Origin: Aegilops tauschii subsp. strangulata
Lineage: Eukaryota; Streptophyta; Magnoliopsida; Poales; Poaceae
NCBI RefSeq assembly: GCF_002575655.3
Contig: NC_053037.3
Coordinates: 248,405,135-248,469,134, forward strand
Length of the DNA stretch: 64,000 nt
Reading direction: 5' to 3'
This document shows positions 1 to 10,752 of the stretch, one piece after another (position 1 is the stretch's first letter; each line of letters begins with the position of its first letter). The notes beneath the pieces are model-generated. The model was not told the origin of the DNA and did not search any database. It was given only the letters and a program-made list of their open reading frames with translations. A program made the translations under genes and the position numbers.

Positions 1-534
1 TACCGGAGGTTTGTGAAAGATTTTAGTACAATTGCTGCACCTTTGAATGAATTGACAAAGAAAGGAATTCCCTTTAAATGGGGTGCACCACAAGAAGAAG
101 CATTTCTTGAGCTTAAGAAACAATTAACTGAAGCACCTTTGTTGATTCTACCTGATTTCACTAAAACTTTTGAGATAGAATGTGATGCTAGTGGAATAGG
201 CATTGGAGGTGTGTTAATGCAAGAACGAAAACCAATAGCATATTTTAGTGAGAAGCTGAGTGGTGCACAACTGAATTATTCTATTTATGATAAAGAGTTG
301 TATGCCTTGGTTAGGGTGCTTGAAACTTGGCAACACTACTTATGGCCTAAAGAGTTTATTGTACATTCTGATCATGAGGCCTTGAAACATTTGAAAGGCC
401 AAGTTAAATTGAATCGTAGGCATGCTAAATGGGTAGAATTCATTGAAACTTTTCCATATGTTGTGAAGTACAAGAAAGGAAAGGAAAACATGGTTGCTGA
501 TGATTTGTCCCGTAGGCATGTTCTTTTGACATAA
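1..534 (+). pseudogene. Gypsy pol: end of reverse transcriptase and RNase H
   Basis: The frame is open from base 1 (partial at the window edge) to a TAA at 532-534. It begins with the thumb/connection part of reverse transcriptase and continues as an RNase H domain that would degrade the RNA strand of the retroelement RNA:DNA hybrid. The acidic RNase H positions are visible as ECDASG, IYDKEL, HSDHEAL and VADDLS. The frame continues past the stop in the same phase into the integrase section, so the TAA is an internal nonsense codon and not the natural end of the polyprotein. Confidence 0.85.
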
Positions 535-1008
535 TTAGAAGTGAAGGTACCAGGACTTGAGAGCTTAAAAGAACTATATTGCACTGATCATATATTTTCA
601 GAACCATATGCAAAATGTAAAGATGGGAAAGGTTGGGATAAATACCATGTGCATGATGGGTTCCTTTTTAGGGCTAACAAGTTGTCTGTTCTAGATTCGT
701 CGGTTAGGCCTTTGTTGTTGCAGGAATCACATGCAGGAGGATTAATGGGACACTTTGGTCGTGAGAAGACTTATGAGCTGTTGGCCGATCACTTTTATTG
801 GCCAAAGATGAGGAAGGACGTTGAGAGATTTGTGCAGCGATGCATCATATGCCACAAAGCTAAGTCTAAACTGAACCCCCATGGTTTATATACTCCCCTA
901 CCTGTTCCAAATGCTCCTTGGGAAGATATTAGCATGGATTTTGTTTTAGGACTGCCTAGGACTAAGAGGGGGAGGGATTCAGTTTTTGTTGTGGTTGATA
1001 GGTTCTAA
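535..1008 (+). pseudogene. Gypsy pol: integrase N-terminal part
   Basis: Same phase as the preceding RNase H section. It contains an HHCC zinc-binding integrase N-terminus (two histidines in ESHAGGLMGH, cysteines in CIICH) and the beginning of the integrase core, with the first catalytic Asp in SMDFVLG. The frame stops with TAA at 1006-1008. The integrase core resumes immediately afterwards in another phase at 1011, indicating loss of a single base at this point. Normal function would be insertion of element DNA into the host chromosome. Confidence 0.82.
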
Positions 1009-1010
1009 AA

Positions 1011-2255
1011 ATGGCACACTTCATTCCGTGCCACAAGAACGACGATGCTTCACATGTTGCTGATTTGTTTTTCAGGGAAGTTGTTCGCTTGCATGGAATG
1101 CCAAGGACTATTGTTTCAGATCGAGATGTGAAGTTCATGAGCTACATTTGGAAAACATTGTGGGCAAAATTAGGAACCAAGTTGCTGTTTTCAACAACGT
1201 GTCACCCCCAAACTGATGGGCAAACACAGGTAGTGAACCGCACACTCTCAGCCTTGCTGCGTACAATGATCAAGAAGAATTTGAAGGAGTGGGAAGAGTG
1301 TTTGCCGCACGTGGAGTTTGCTTACAATCGGGCAGTTCACTCTACCACAAACATGTGCCCGTTTGAGGTGGTATATGGATTCAAACCACTTGCACCAATT
1401 GACTTGTTGCCACTTCCACTGCAAGAGAGATGTAACATGGAGGCTTCAAAGCGTGCTGCATATGTGAAGAAGATTCATGAGAAGACCAGAGAAGAGATAG
1501 AAAGGAAGTCCAAGTACTATGCTGCTAAGGCAAACAAAAATCGCAAGAAGGTGACTTTTGAGCCCGGAGATCTGGTTTGGATACATTTGCGGAAAGATCG
1601 GTTCCCAGAGAAGTGCAAATCCAAGCTAATGCCTTGTGGAGATGGACCATTCAAAGTCTTGGCCAAGATCAATGACAATGCTTACAAGATCGAGCTTCCT
1701 GAAGACTATGCTGTGAGTCCAACATTCAACGTTGCTGATTTGTCTCCATGCTTCGATCAAGCGGGTCAAGAGTCGAGGACGACTCCTTTTGAAGAGGGGG
1801 AGGATGATGAGGACATCCCAGGTTCACCTCGTTTATCATCTTCTCCTGATGATAAACCTCAGCCATCAAGTGAAGCTTCTACAAAGAAGATCTATTTGGG
1901 TCCCATGACAAGGAGCCGTGCCAAACAAATAGCACAAGAGGTGAACGCGCTCCTAGCTTATCATAATTCAAATGATGAAAACTTTATACTGCCTAAATCT
2001 CGTGTGCTGATTTTACTTAGGTACAATGTTGAGGACAACCAACAACATTCAGCACATGAAGAAACAAGTTTTGGAGCCCATACAACAAGTTTGAAGAGAA
2101 CAGGTTTCAACTCTGATGAAAGCCTTGTTTTGGTGACAAGGACAACTAGTTACACCGCAAGGAAGAATAGCAAGCCATCTCAACACACTATTGTTGCATG
2201 TGCAGTTCCAGAATTCGTCCCAGAACTTGCTGAATCATGCAACGCAAATATATGA
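1011..2255 (+). pseudogene. Gypsy pol: integrase core and C-terminus
   Basis: 414 codons are open. The second catalytic Asp is in [10 protein letters not shown]. The position normally holding the catalytic Glu, after HPQTDGQT, reads Gln, so the active site is broken in addition to the upstream frameshift. A C-terminal domain with the usual pattern [16 protein letters not shown] and later FNVADLSP follows. The tail carries [16 protein letters not shown], typical of the end of this kind of polyprotein, then about 100 further residues without a recognisable domain. Confidence 0.82.
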
Positions 2256-2990
2256 GCATCCAGCATGTGTGGGAGTACAAAATGGAGAGCATATGAAGTT
2301 TACTTTCAGGAAAATCAAACTGTGCATCATTTGGAGTCCTGAGTCAAAGGATATGAGAGTTCTAATGCAAGCTGTCCAGGGCATTAATTGCTGCGCGAGG
2401 CTCCATGAGTTTGCTCCCTTGACCAGCTGGTTAGCACGAATTTGAGCCCTCTTTTGGCCTGGTATCACACCTAAACTAGGAGGGCTGTTCCTAGTATAAA
2501 TACCCCTTCCCCCACTTCAGCCACAACTCTCTGGCAATTTGATTTCAGCATAGGCTGGCTAAGTGCAACCAGTATATTGTTTGAGAGTTCACTTCCTCCT
2601 TAGCTCTTGTAATCTTGCCTTGTGAGAGGGTAAACTCACTTTGTGATTTTACAACAGCAACCGTTGAGGCGGCGACCAGTTCGTGCTTCCAACTTCGTGC
2701 GTGGTTGCGTGGATTGGAACTAAGAGTGTGGTTGGGAGAATACTTGTCGCTGGTTGTTGCATTTGCAATAGTTAGCTTCGGTCTCGTCAGGTTGCACTAG
2801 TTATCCATTACCCGACAGCGTTGTTGGTTGGGATCGAGGGTTTCCTTCGTACCCTTCAGGTGGCGTTGATTCGCAACATAGAGCAGATCCTCTGTGAAGA
2901 TTGGGCAACCCCGTATCACTTGGTCTGGTCGTTGGACACAAACGAAGTACACGAAGTTGCAATGGCTAACTTTTAACTAAACAAATACCA
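2256..2990 (+). repeat. Gypsy 3' non-coding region, probable 3' LTR
   Basis: No coding frame is supported. A TATA box (TATAAATA at 2495-2502) is followed by a leader-like stretch, as expected of the U3/R boundary of an LTR. A plausible CA end lies near 2877. Neither LTR end can be fixed because the partner LTR is outside the window. Confidence 0.5.
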
Positions 2991-3575
2991 AAGAAAAAGC
3001 TACTAGATGGATCTACTTATATCGGAGCAAGGGGTGGCGGCCAAGGAGGTGGAAGGACGCCCCATGGAAGCCTAAAACTAACCCTAGGTCGTACAAGGCT
3101 CATGGGCCCAAGTGGAGGTGATGCAACACCTTTGGACTTGTAGTTTGACTCGGATTCTGCTGCAGCATCAGATTGTTTTGTCGATAACTTAACGCTCCGG
3201 ACGGATTTTAAAGTGAATCCAATTGGGTTGGAAAGAGCACGAAATCTACTTTTCCAACAAAAAAAGAATCACCCATTTCGGAGTCCGTATAAAGAGTTCT
3301 TGGTGTTTTGTGTCAGGTATGTCTGTGCAGTCCAAATCTGAATCCAGAACGTGAGAGACTTGGACTCTATCTTCTCTTGGCCCAAAAGTGACGTGAGAGG
3401 AGTTTTTGAACAGCACCCAAACTTCTCTTTTTCCCTTATCTTCATATGTGGATTGTAAAAATGTTCCATACACCTGCAATTAGACATGGCACAAAAGTTT
3501 GTGCAGTATTTCTGTCCTGGATGACATAAGTGAGTTATTGCATAGTTTGCATTAGAAATCACCTCACAAATATAC
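2991..3575. other. Unassigned stretch between two retroelements
   Basis: No convincing reading frame, splice structure or terminal repeat is seen here. The short frames on the minus strand (3246-3649) have no domain signal. The texture resembles retroelement LTR or untranslated sequence, and the left breakpoint of the truncated copia element lies at its right edge. Confidence 0.4.
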
Positions 3576-4700
3576 ATGTATGCAATATTTTTGGTCGTAT
3601 CCAAGGTAGTCATGTCCTCATCATACGATAATCCTGTTCTGGAAGTCATGTTACTAGACCATGACGAACCTATGAACTATGAGGAAGCGATGATGAGCCC
3701 AAATTCTGCGAAATGGCTTGAGGCCATGAAATCTGAGATGGGATCCATGTATGAGAACAAAGTATGGACTTTGGTTGACTTGCCCAATGATTGGCAAGCC
3801 ATAGAAAATAAATGGATCTTCAAGAAGAAGACTAACGCTGATGGTAATGTTACTGTCTAGAAAGCTCGACTTGTTGCGAAAGGTTTTCAACAAGTTCAAC
3901 GAGTTGACTACGATGAGACCTTCTCACCCATAGCGATGCTTAAGTCTGTCCGAATCATGTTAGCAATTGCCGTATTTTATGATTATGAAATTTGGCAAAT
4001 GGATGTCAAAATTGCATTCCTTAATGGATTTCTTATGGAAGAGTTGTATATGATGCAACCAGAAAGTTTTGTTGATCTTAAAGGTGCTAACAAAGTGTGC
4101 AAGCTCCAGCGATCCATTTATGGACTGGTGCAAGCCTGTCGGAGTTGGAATATACGCTTTGATAGTGTGATCAAAGCATATAGTTTTATACAGACTTTTG
4201 GAGAAGCCTGTATTTACAAGAGAGTGAGTGGGAGCTCTGTAGCATTTCTAATATTATATGTGGATGACATATTGTTGATTGGAAATGATATAGAATTTCT
4301 GGATAGCATAAAAGGATACTTGAATAAGAATTTTTCAATGAAAGACCTCGGTGAAGCTGCTTATATATTAGGCATCAGGATCTATAGAGATAGATCAACA
4401 CGCTTAATTGGACTTTCACAAAGCACATACCTTGATAAAGTTTTGAAGAAGTTCAAAATGGATCAGTCAAAGAAAGGGTTCTTGCCTGTGTTACAAGGTG
4501 TGAAGTTGAGTCAGACTCAATTCCCGACCACTGCAGAAGATAGAGAGAAAATGAAAGTCATTCCCTATGCCTCAGCCATAAGTTCTATCATGTATGCAAT
4601 GTTGTGTACCAGACCTGATGTGTGCCTTGCTATAAGTTTAGCAGGGAGGTACCAAAGTAATCTAGGAGTGGATCCTGGACAGTGGTCAAGAACATTCTGA
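3576..4700 (+). pseudogene. Copia reverse transcriptase, broken
   Basis: Copia-type reverse transcriptase. The N-terminal part shows NYEEAMMSPNSAKW and NKWIFKKK. A TAG at 3858-3860 interrupts the frame and the same phase continues with ARLVAKGF and DYDETFSP. The catalytic box is YVDDILLIGND and the end reads SYLxxx-type copia sequence up to a stop at 4700. A shift of phase lies between 4682 and 4700, after which RNase H continues in another frame. The protein would copy the retroelement RNA into DNA; with a nonsense codon and a frameshift it cannot be made intact. Confidence 0.88.
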
Positions 4701-5221
4701 AATACCTGAAAAGGACTAAGGATATGTTTCTCGTTTATGGAGGTGAAAAAGAGGTCGTCGTAAATGGTTACGTCGATGGTAGCTTTGACACTGATCCGAA
4801 TGACTCTAAGTCAAAAACCGGATATGTATTTATATTGAATGGTGGAGCTGTCAGTTGGTGCAGTTCCAAGCAAAGCGTCATGGCGGGATCTACGTGTGAA
4901 GCGGAGTACATAGCTTCTTCGGAAGTAGCAAATGAAGGAGTCTGGATGAAGGAGTTCATATCTGATCTAGGTGTAATACCTAGTGCATCGGGTCCAATGA
5001 AAATCTTTTGTGACAACACTGGAGCAATTGCCTTAGCGAAGGAATCCAGATTTCACAAGAGATGCTTCAACTCCATCCGTGATCAAGTCAAGGAGGGAGA
5101 CGTAGAGACTTGCAAAATACATACGGATCTGAATGTTGCAGACCCGTTGACTAAGCCTCTTCCGCGAGCAAAACATGATCAGCACCAAGACTCCATGGGT
5201 GTTAGAATCATTACAATTTAA
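4682..5221 (+). pseudogene. Copia RNase H
   Basis: This continues pol in a shifted frame. RNase H landmarks: YVDGSFDTD (first Asp), SKTGYVF, STCEAEYIA (Glu), IFCDNTGAIALAKE (Asp) and NVADPLTKPL near the end. The normally longer HxxxKHI(E)xRYHxIR segment is shortened to ESRFHKRCFNSIRD, suggesting a small internal deletion. The stop at 5219-5221 is followed within 35 bp by the polypurine tract, as usual for copia elements. Confidence 0.85.
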
Positions 5222-5254
5222 TCTAGATTATTGACTCTAGTGCAAGTGGGAGAC

Positions 5255-6989
5255 TGGAGGAAATATGCCCTAGAGGCAATAATAAAGTTGTTATTTATAT
5301 TTCCTTATATCATGATAAATGTTTATTATTCATGCTAGAATTGTATTAACCGGAAACTTGATACATGTGTGAATACAGAGACAAAACAAAGTGTCCCTAG
5401 TATGCCTCTAGTTGACTAGCTCGTTAATCAAAGATGGTTAAATTTCCTAACCATAGGCATGTATTGTTATTTGATGAATGGGATCACATCATTAGGAGAA
5501 TGATGTGATGGACAAGACCCATCAGTTAGCTTAGCATAATGATCGTTAAGTTTTATTGCTATTGCTTTCTTCATGACTTATACATATTCCTTTGACTATG
5601 AGATTATGCAACTCCCGAATACCGGAGGAACACCCTGTGTGCTATCAAATGTCACAACATAACTGGGTGATTATAAAGATGCTCTACAGGTGTTTCCGAA
5701 GGTGTTCGTTGGGTTGGCATATATCAAGATTAGGATTTGTCACTCCGAGTATCGGAGAGGTATCTCTGGGCCCTCTCGGTAATGCACATCATGATAAGCC
5801 TTGCAAGCAATGTGACTAATGAGTTAGTTACGGGATAATGCATTACCGAACGAGTAAAGAGACTTGCTGGTAACGAGATTGAACTAGGTATGTGGATATC
5901 GACGATCGAATCTCGGACAAGTAACATACCGATGACAAAGGGAATAACGTATGTTGTCATTGCGTTTTAACCAATAAAGATCTTCGTAGAATATGTAGGA
6001 ACCAATATGAGCATCCAGGTTCCGTTGTTGGTTATTTATCGGAGATCTGTCTCGGTCATGTCTACATAGTTCTCGAACCCGTAGGGTCCGCACGCTTAAC
6101 GTTCGATGACGATTTGTATTATGAATTATGTGTTTTGGTGACCGAAGTTTGTTTGGAGTCCCGGATATGATCACGAACATGACGAGGAGTCTCGAAATGG
6201 TCGAGAGGTAAAGATTGATATATTGGACGATAGTATTCGGACACCGGAATGGTTTCGGAGTGTTTCGGGTATTTTTCGGAGTTCCGGGAGGTTACCGGAA
6301 CCCTCGGGGGAAAGTAATGGGCCAATATGGGCCATAGGGGAGAGAGAGGACAGCCCACAAAGGGTGCCCCCCATGGGCAGTCCGAATTGGACAAGGGGAG
6401 GTAGCGCGACCCCCCTTTCCTTCTCCCTCTATCTCTCCTTCCCCCTTTCCCCCTCCGTAAGAAGGAAGGGGGAGGTCGAATTGGACATGGAGTCCAAGTA
6501 GGACTCCTCCCCCTTGGGGGCGCGCCCTAGGCCGGCCTCCTCCCCTCTCCTCCTTTATATACGGGGGCAGGGGGCACCCCAAAGCACATCAATTGTTTCT
6601 TAGCCGTGTGCGGTGCCCCCCTCCACCGTTTATTCCTCCAGTCATATTGTCGTAGTGCTTAGGCGAAGCCCTGCGTGGATCACATCATAATCATTGTCAC
6701 CACGCTGTCGTGCTGACGAAACTCTTCCTCGACGCTTTGCTTGATCAAGAGTTCGAGGGACGTCATCGAGCTGAACGTGTGCAGAACTCGGAGGTGTCGT
6801 ACGTTCGGTGCTTGATCGGTTGGATCGCGAAGACGTTCGACTACATCAACCGTGTTAAACTAACGCTTCCGCTTTCGGTCTACGAGGGTACGTGGACACA
6901 CTCTCCCCTCTCGTTTCTATGCATCTCCTAGATAGATCTTGCGTGAGCATAGGATTTTTTTTTGAAATTGCATGCTACGTTCCCCAACA
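5255..6989 (+). repeat. 3' LTR of BARE/Angela-type copia element (1735 bp)
   Basis: It starts TGGAGGAAATATGCCC right after the polypurine tract and ends in GCTACGTTCCCCAACA. About 1.7 kb is the usual size of LTRs in this family. A TATA box (TATATA near 6556) precedes the probable transcript start. Short frames within it have no coding support. Confidence 0.9.
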
Positions 6990-7586
6990 AATACTCTAGA
7001 TTAGGTTTCAAAAAAACAATTACTCTAGATGCAGGCAGGAGTCGGTCGATGTGTGGAGTAATAGTAGTAGATGCAGAATCGTTTCGGTCTACTTGACACG
7101 GACGTGATGCCTATATTTCATAATCATTGCCTTAGATGTCGTCATAACTTTGCGCTTTTCTATCAATTGCTTGACAGTAATTTGTTCACCCACCTTGTTA
7201 TTTGCTATCTTGAGAGAAGCCTCCAGTGAAACCTATGGCCCCCGGGTCTATTTTCCATCATATAAGTTTCTGATCTATTATTTTGCAATATTTTACTTTC
7301 CGATCTATAAACCAAAAAACCCAAAAATATTTACTTTATTGTTTGTTTAAGTTTCATCGATCTATATCAGATCTCACTTTCGCAAGTAACCGTGAAGGGA
7401 TTGACAACCCCTTTATCGCGTTGGGTGCGAGTTGTTTGATTGTTTGTGTAGGTATTGGTGATTTGCGCATTGTCTCCTACTGGATTGATACCTTGGTTCT
7501 CTAACTGAGGGAAATACTTATCTCTAATTTGCTGCATCACCCTTTCCTCTTCAAGGGAAAAACCAACACAAGCTCAAGAAGTAGCA
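6990..7586 (+). repeat. Sabrina-like gypsy LTR, 3' part only
   Basis: This aligns by eye over its whole length with the end of the Sabrina-like LTR at about 25880-26444 in this window. Shared landmarks are ACTCTAGATGCA, GGTCGATGTGTGGAG, CTATGGCCCCCGGGTCTAT, GGGATTGACAACCCC and GATACCTTGGTTCTC. It ends with AGTAGCA at 7586. It is the right flank of the copia insertion; the left part of the LTR has been lost together with the left part of the copia element. Confidence 0.8.
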
Positions 7587-7794
7587 GTACGCTTCGACTG
7601 GGTGGGTCCCAACTGTCAGGGAGGATAAGGATGCACTTCCTTGCGTGGGAAGATATAACTGGTGGGTCCCGACTGTCAGGGGGAGGAATCATTTTTATTT
7701 TGCGAGTAATAAGGAGGCACTTCCTTGGTTTCAAAGATGTAGCTGGTGGGTCCAGCTGTCAGCCTCACAGCCTAAAGTCCACTTCCGATGGCTA

Positions 7795-8247
7795 TCGTTC
7801 ATTGACCTCATTGACCACGAGGCGCCGAGAGCATCAAGGCAGTAGACGAGGGCGAGGCCTAGGAAGGGAACGACGAGGAGCCAGAGAATACGAGGCAGGT
7901 GGATGCCCACGCGGAGGGTTGTACGAGGGTTCACTGGTTTGGCTGCGGCGTAAGTCCGCCGACGCCGGAGAATAAGAGGGGGTGTGGGTGAGTAGAGGGA
8001 AGGTTAGGCCAGTCGTAGTATGGTTGGTCCGTGAGGCCTGCGCGGCAACACAGCCGGCCACGCGAGGCTGGAGCAGGCGGTACGGCGGCCCTGGTTTGGG
8101 CGACTGGAGCAAGAAGACCAAAGGTTGAAGACGCAACACGGTCGTTGATTTAACATCCAACGGTCAGTGCATCTAGAATCGTTTTGACTAAGTTGACAAA
8201 GCCCGTACGCGTCAACTTAGTTGGCCCACAAGTCAGCCTCCAAATCT
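7795..8247 (+). repeat. Segmental duplication, copy A
   Basis: Runs from a TTGACC/CACGAG-type start through AGGAAGGGAACGAC, TGGATGCCCAC, GGCCTGCGCGGCA, ACACAGCCGGCCA, GCAGGCGGTAC and CATCCAACGG to GGCCCACAAGTCA. The same order of landmarks occurs in copy B (8633-9096). Short frames on both strands exist but are not conserved between the copies, so I do not call a gene. Confidence 0.65.
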
Positions 8248-8632
8248 GGTGGGTCCCAGCTAGCAGGGGGGTCATTTTTTTTGCTCGTAATAAGGTGGCA
8301 CTTCCTTGCGTGCGAAGATGTTTTCTAGGTTTTTAATTTCTTCTTTTTTAGTTGGAATAAAAAGAAAACAATTTAGCATCTTCGGTACAATCTATATTTT
8401 CACGAAATGGATCATAATAAAGCTGGTGGGTCCCAGCTGTCAGGGAGAGGTAACTTTTTTTGCATGTAACAAAGGAAACACTTCCCTGCGTGCGAAGATG
8501 TAGCTGGTGGCTCAAACCTGTCAGGGGGAGAAATCATTTGTTTTCGCATAATAAGGAGGGACTTGCTCGCGTGTGGCCATGGGCCATGCGGGCCCCTACT
8601 GTCAGCCACTCTCATGCCTCTTCTGATGGTTG

Positions 8633-9096
8633 TCATTTGTTGACAAAGTTGACCATGCCACGCCGAGAGAACCAATGCGGTGGATGATGGCGAGGCTTAG
8701 GAAGGGAACGACCCGGAGCCCGCGAAGACACAACAGTGGATGCCCACACGGAGGGGAGTAAGAGGGTTCACTGGTTCGGCTGCAGTGTGTGGCTGTCATC
8801 GCCGGAGAATAACAGGAGGTGTTGGTGAGTAAAGGAATGGCCTGGACAGCGATGGGAGTAGGGTGGGTCGTTTAGGCCTGCGCGGCAGCACAGCCGGCCA
8901 TGGGAGGCGGTAGCAGGCGGTACCGCCGGCGGTGGTTTGGGCGGCTGAAGCATGAATATCTGAGATTAAAGAAGCACCACAGTCGTTAGATGGACATCCA
9001 ACGGCCACTGCTAATAGAACCGTGCGTTCACTATAAGTTGACAAAGCCTTGCATACGCATCAACTTAGTAGGCCCACAAGTGACCTTCACATCTGT
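8633..9096 (+). repeat. Segmental duplication, copy B
   Basis: Second copy of the segment at 7795-8247, in the same orientation, with substitutions and small indels. Order of landmarks: ACGCCGAGAG, AGGAAGGGAACGAC, TGGATGCCCACACGG, GGCCTGCGCGGCAGC, CATCCAACGG, GTTGACAAAGCC, GGCCCACAAGTGA. Confidence 0.65.
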
Positions 9097-9780
9097 GGCA
9101 GAGAACATATAGCCCATTTGTGATTTGTTATAGTGTACAACCCATTTTTTAATTCTAATGGAATTTACTCAGCCCATTTACTGTTTGTTAAAATTACAAC
9201 CCATTTTCTACCCAGGACGTTGTTAATAATTTCAGCCAACCGGTAAAAAAATTCAACAAAATTTCCAGCATTTGATGGGATCCAAAATATTTTTTAACCC
9301 GAAATTTAGAGTCAGATTAAATATAATTTCAAACTAAATTTGTATTAGGTAAAAATCAAACGAAATTTTCCCCACGCAACAAGTAATGAAATTAACAAAT
9401 GTACCTTTTTCAAAAGAATTAAAAAATGTACCTGTTCGGTGCATTTTTTATATTTACAGCCTATTTCTTAAAGCTCATTTTCTTGGCAAGTCTAATGCAG
9501 CCCGGAGAATAACAAGTTGACCTGGGTTGGGTATTCCGCAAAAAAAAAGAATAGCTGGGCTAGCCATTTTCTCATTTAAATATTAATATCTGGGCTGGAT
9601 ATTTGGTCGACATAAAATAATAGCCTTGGCTAGACGGGCCACAGCCCACCCAGTTGATACCCTGCTCCTCTGAACAACAACAAAAACATCGCTCAAAAAA
9701 ATTCTGCTCACACCTCAAAAACACAAATACTGCTCGAGCTGCTGGGTCTCAGCTGTCGGCCGCTCCTTGTGCAATTCTCT
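9097..9780. other. AT-rich unassigned stretch
   Basis: No reading frame of note. Imperfect repetition of ACCCATTT and GCCCATTT blocks is visible at 9110-9210. I see no terminal repeats and cannot assign it to a transposon family. Confidence 0.4.
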
Positions 9781-10389
9781 CGTTTATTGACTATATAGGT
9801 TGACAATGGTGTGGGACCGTGATGTCAGGAAACCAGGAGGAAGCCAAAAAAAATTATAGTTGTATACACTAATAAGGAGGCACTTGCGGCTATGGCTCTG
9901 GTGGGATCCACTGTCATCCTCTTCAATTAAAGTCATCTCCTGATTCCTCATGTTCGTTGACCACGTTGACAACGCGAGACGGCGGTGCCACGGCGAGCGC
10001 AACAACTCTAAGGATAACGGAGAGGGCCTCGTGGGCCCTACGGATGGTCTGATATAGCGCTCGCTGCTCATTCAGAAAGCAAGGATCATAGGGCCACATG
10101 TCCGCGATGGCATTGTCATTCGCTTGTTCGTCGGCGATTCATCCTTCCGTGAGCGGGTGCTCGTTGAGGAGACGGAGGTTGCAGCAGAGGTCCTCCTGCG
10201 CTGGTAGCTCTTCCACCATTAGGGCATCGAAGTGCGGCCGCACTATGCTCTATGGTGAACATGGCATGAACCGTCTTCGGCGGTGGCGCCGGCTCCTGGT
10301 CGGAAGCCACGTCCATCGTTTGATTTTCATCGCTCAGCTCGGCGAGCTTGCTCGCGAGCCAGCATGTCCGGCTGCTAGACCGGACCGCT

Positions 10390-10490
10390 GACAAGCACGA
10401 GTCTGACCGCCCTGGCCCACCCAGACCGCCTCCCTCGCCCGCACGCGCTTTTTGCCCGAAACGGTCAGCGCCGCTTCCCGGTGTAGGCGA
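10390..10490 (+). repeat. Interspersed GC-rich segment, copy 1
   Basis: The stretch contains CCTGGCCCACCC, CGCCCGCACGCGC and AAACGGTCAGCGCCGCT. The same landmarks in the same order are found at 61860-61945. Read on the minus strand both give a peptide-like similarity around GADRF...GGPG, but the flanking frames do not agree, so this is treated as a dispersed repeat and not a gene. Confidence 0.55.
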
Positions 10491-10615
10491 TTGCTCCATA
10501 TTCAAACGACACAAGTGCCATCCGTCCGTCCGTCTGCTGCCCACATTAATTATACGCGATTGCCGATGCGGCTACTCCGGCGCCACCCGTTCGTCCCTCT
10601 GCCGCCCACCATTGC

Positions 10616-10623
10616 TATATAAA
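10616..10623 (+). promoter_or_regulatory. TATA box of the host-like gene
   Basis: TATATAAA lies 73 bp before the ATG at 10696, in a GC-rich setting, at a suitable distance for a transcript start near 10650. Confidence 0.6.
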
Positions 10624-10695
10624 CTGTTGCGCCGGCCATAGCTGCAGCCATCCGCCTCCGTTCCCTTTCTCCTATCCACAGCACTACTGCCCACC

Positions 10696-10746
10696 ATGGC
10701 TTCCTCGCGCTCAATCGCTCTTTGGGACGGGCGGACGACGGACTAG
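10696..10746 (+). pseudogene. Short upstream ORF, in frame with the host-like gene
   Basis: ATG in the strong context CCACCATGG, then 16 codons and a TAG at 10744-10746. Only six bases separate it from the next ATG (10753), and both are in the same phase. Either it is a genuine upstream ORF that would reduce translation, or it is the original N-terminus of the gene cut off by a nonsense mutation. A comparison with related genes would decide. Confidence 0.45.
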
Positions 10747-10752
10747 AAGGAG

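Larger units (their letters stand above)
1..2990 (+). mobile_element. Ty3/gypsy LTR retrotransposon, 3' half
   Basis: The window opens inside pol of a Ty3/gypsy element. Reading left to right there is the end of reverse transcriptase, RNase H, a zinc-binding integrase N-terminus, the integrase core and a C-terminal integrase domain, then a non-coding stretch with a TATA box that looks like the 3' LTR. The 5' LTR, gag and protease lie outside the window. The order RT, RNase H, integrase identifies the Ty3/gypsy superfamily. The right boundary is approximate because the 5' LTR is not available for comparison. The copy is dead: an in-frame stop, a frameshift and a changed catalytic residue are visible. 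Confidence 0.85.
3576..6989 (+). mobile_element. Ty1/copia element, BARE/Angela type, left-truncated
   Basis: The end of pol (reverse transcriptase, RNase H), a polypurine tract (5242-5254) and a complete 3' LTR are present. Gag, protease, integrase and the 5' LTR are missing on the left, so the copy was truncated by deletion or recombination. The LTR sequence and pol residues match the BARE-1/WIS/Angela group as I remember it. The LTR ends in CCCCAACA at 6989 and is followed by AATAC, which fits a 5-bp target duplication in the flanking Sabrina-like LTR, but the left partner is absent. Confidence 0.9.
7597..9920. repeat. Degenerate dispersed minisatellite, GGTGGGTCCCAGCTGTCAG unit
   Basis: A core resembling CTGGTGGGTCCCAGCTGTCA recurs near 7597, 7658, 7740, 8245, 8421, 8501, 8590, 9738 and 9894. 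Around several copies an associated block also recurs (an ATTTTTTTTGC-type stretch, AATAAGGAGGCACTTCCTTGCGTG, then GAAGATGTAGC), giving a unit of roughly 80 bp. Copies are diverged and interrupted by other sequence. No coding function is seen. Confidence 0.6.
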
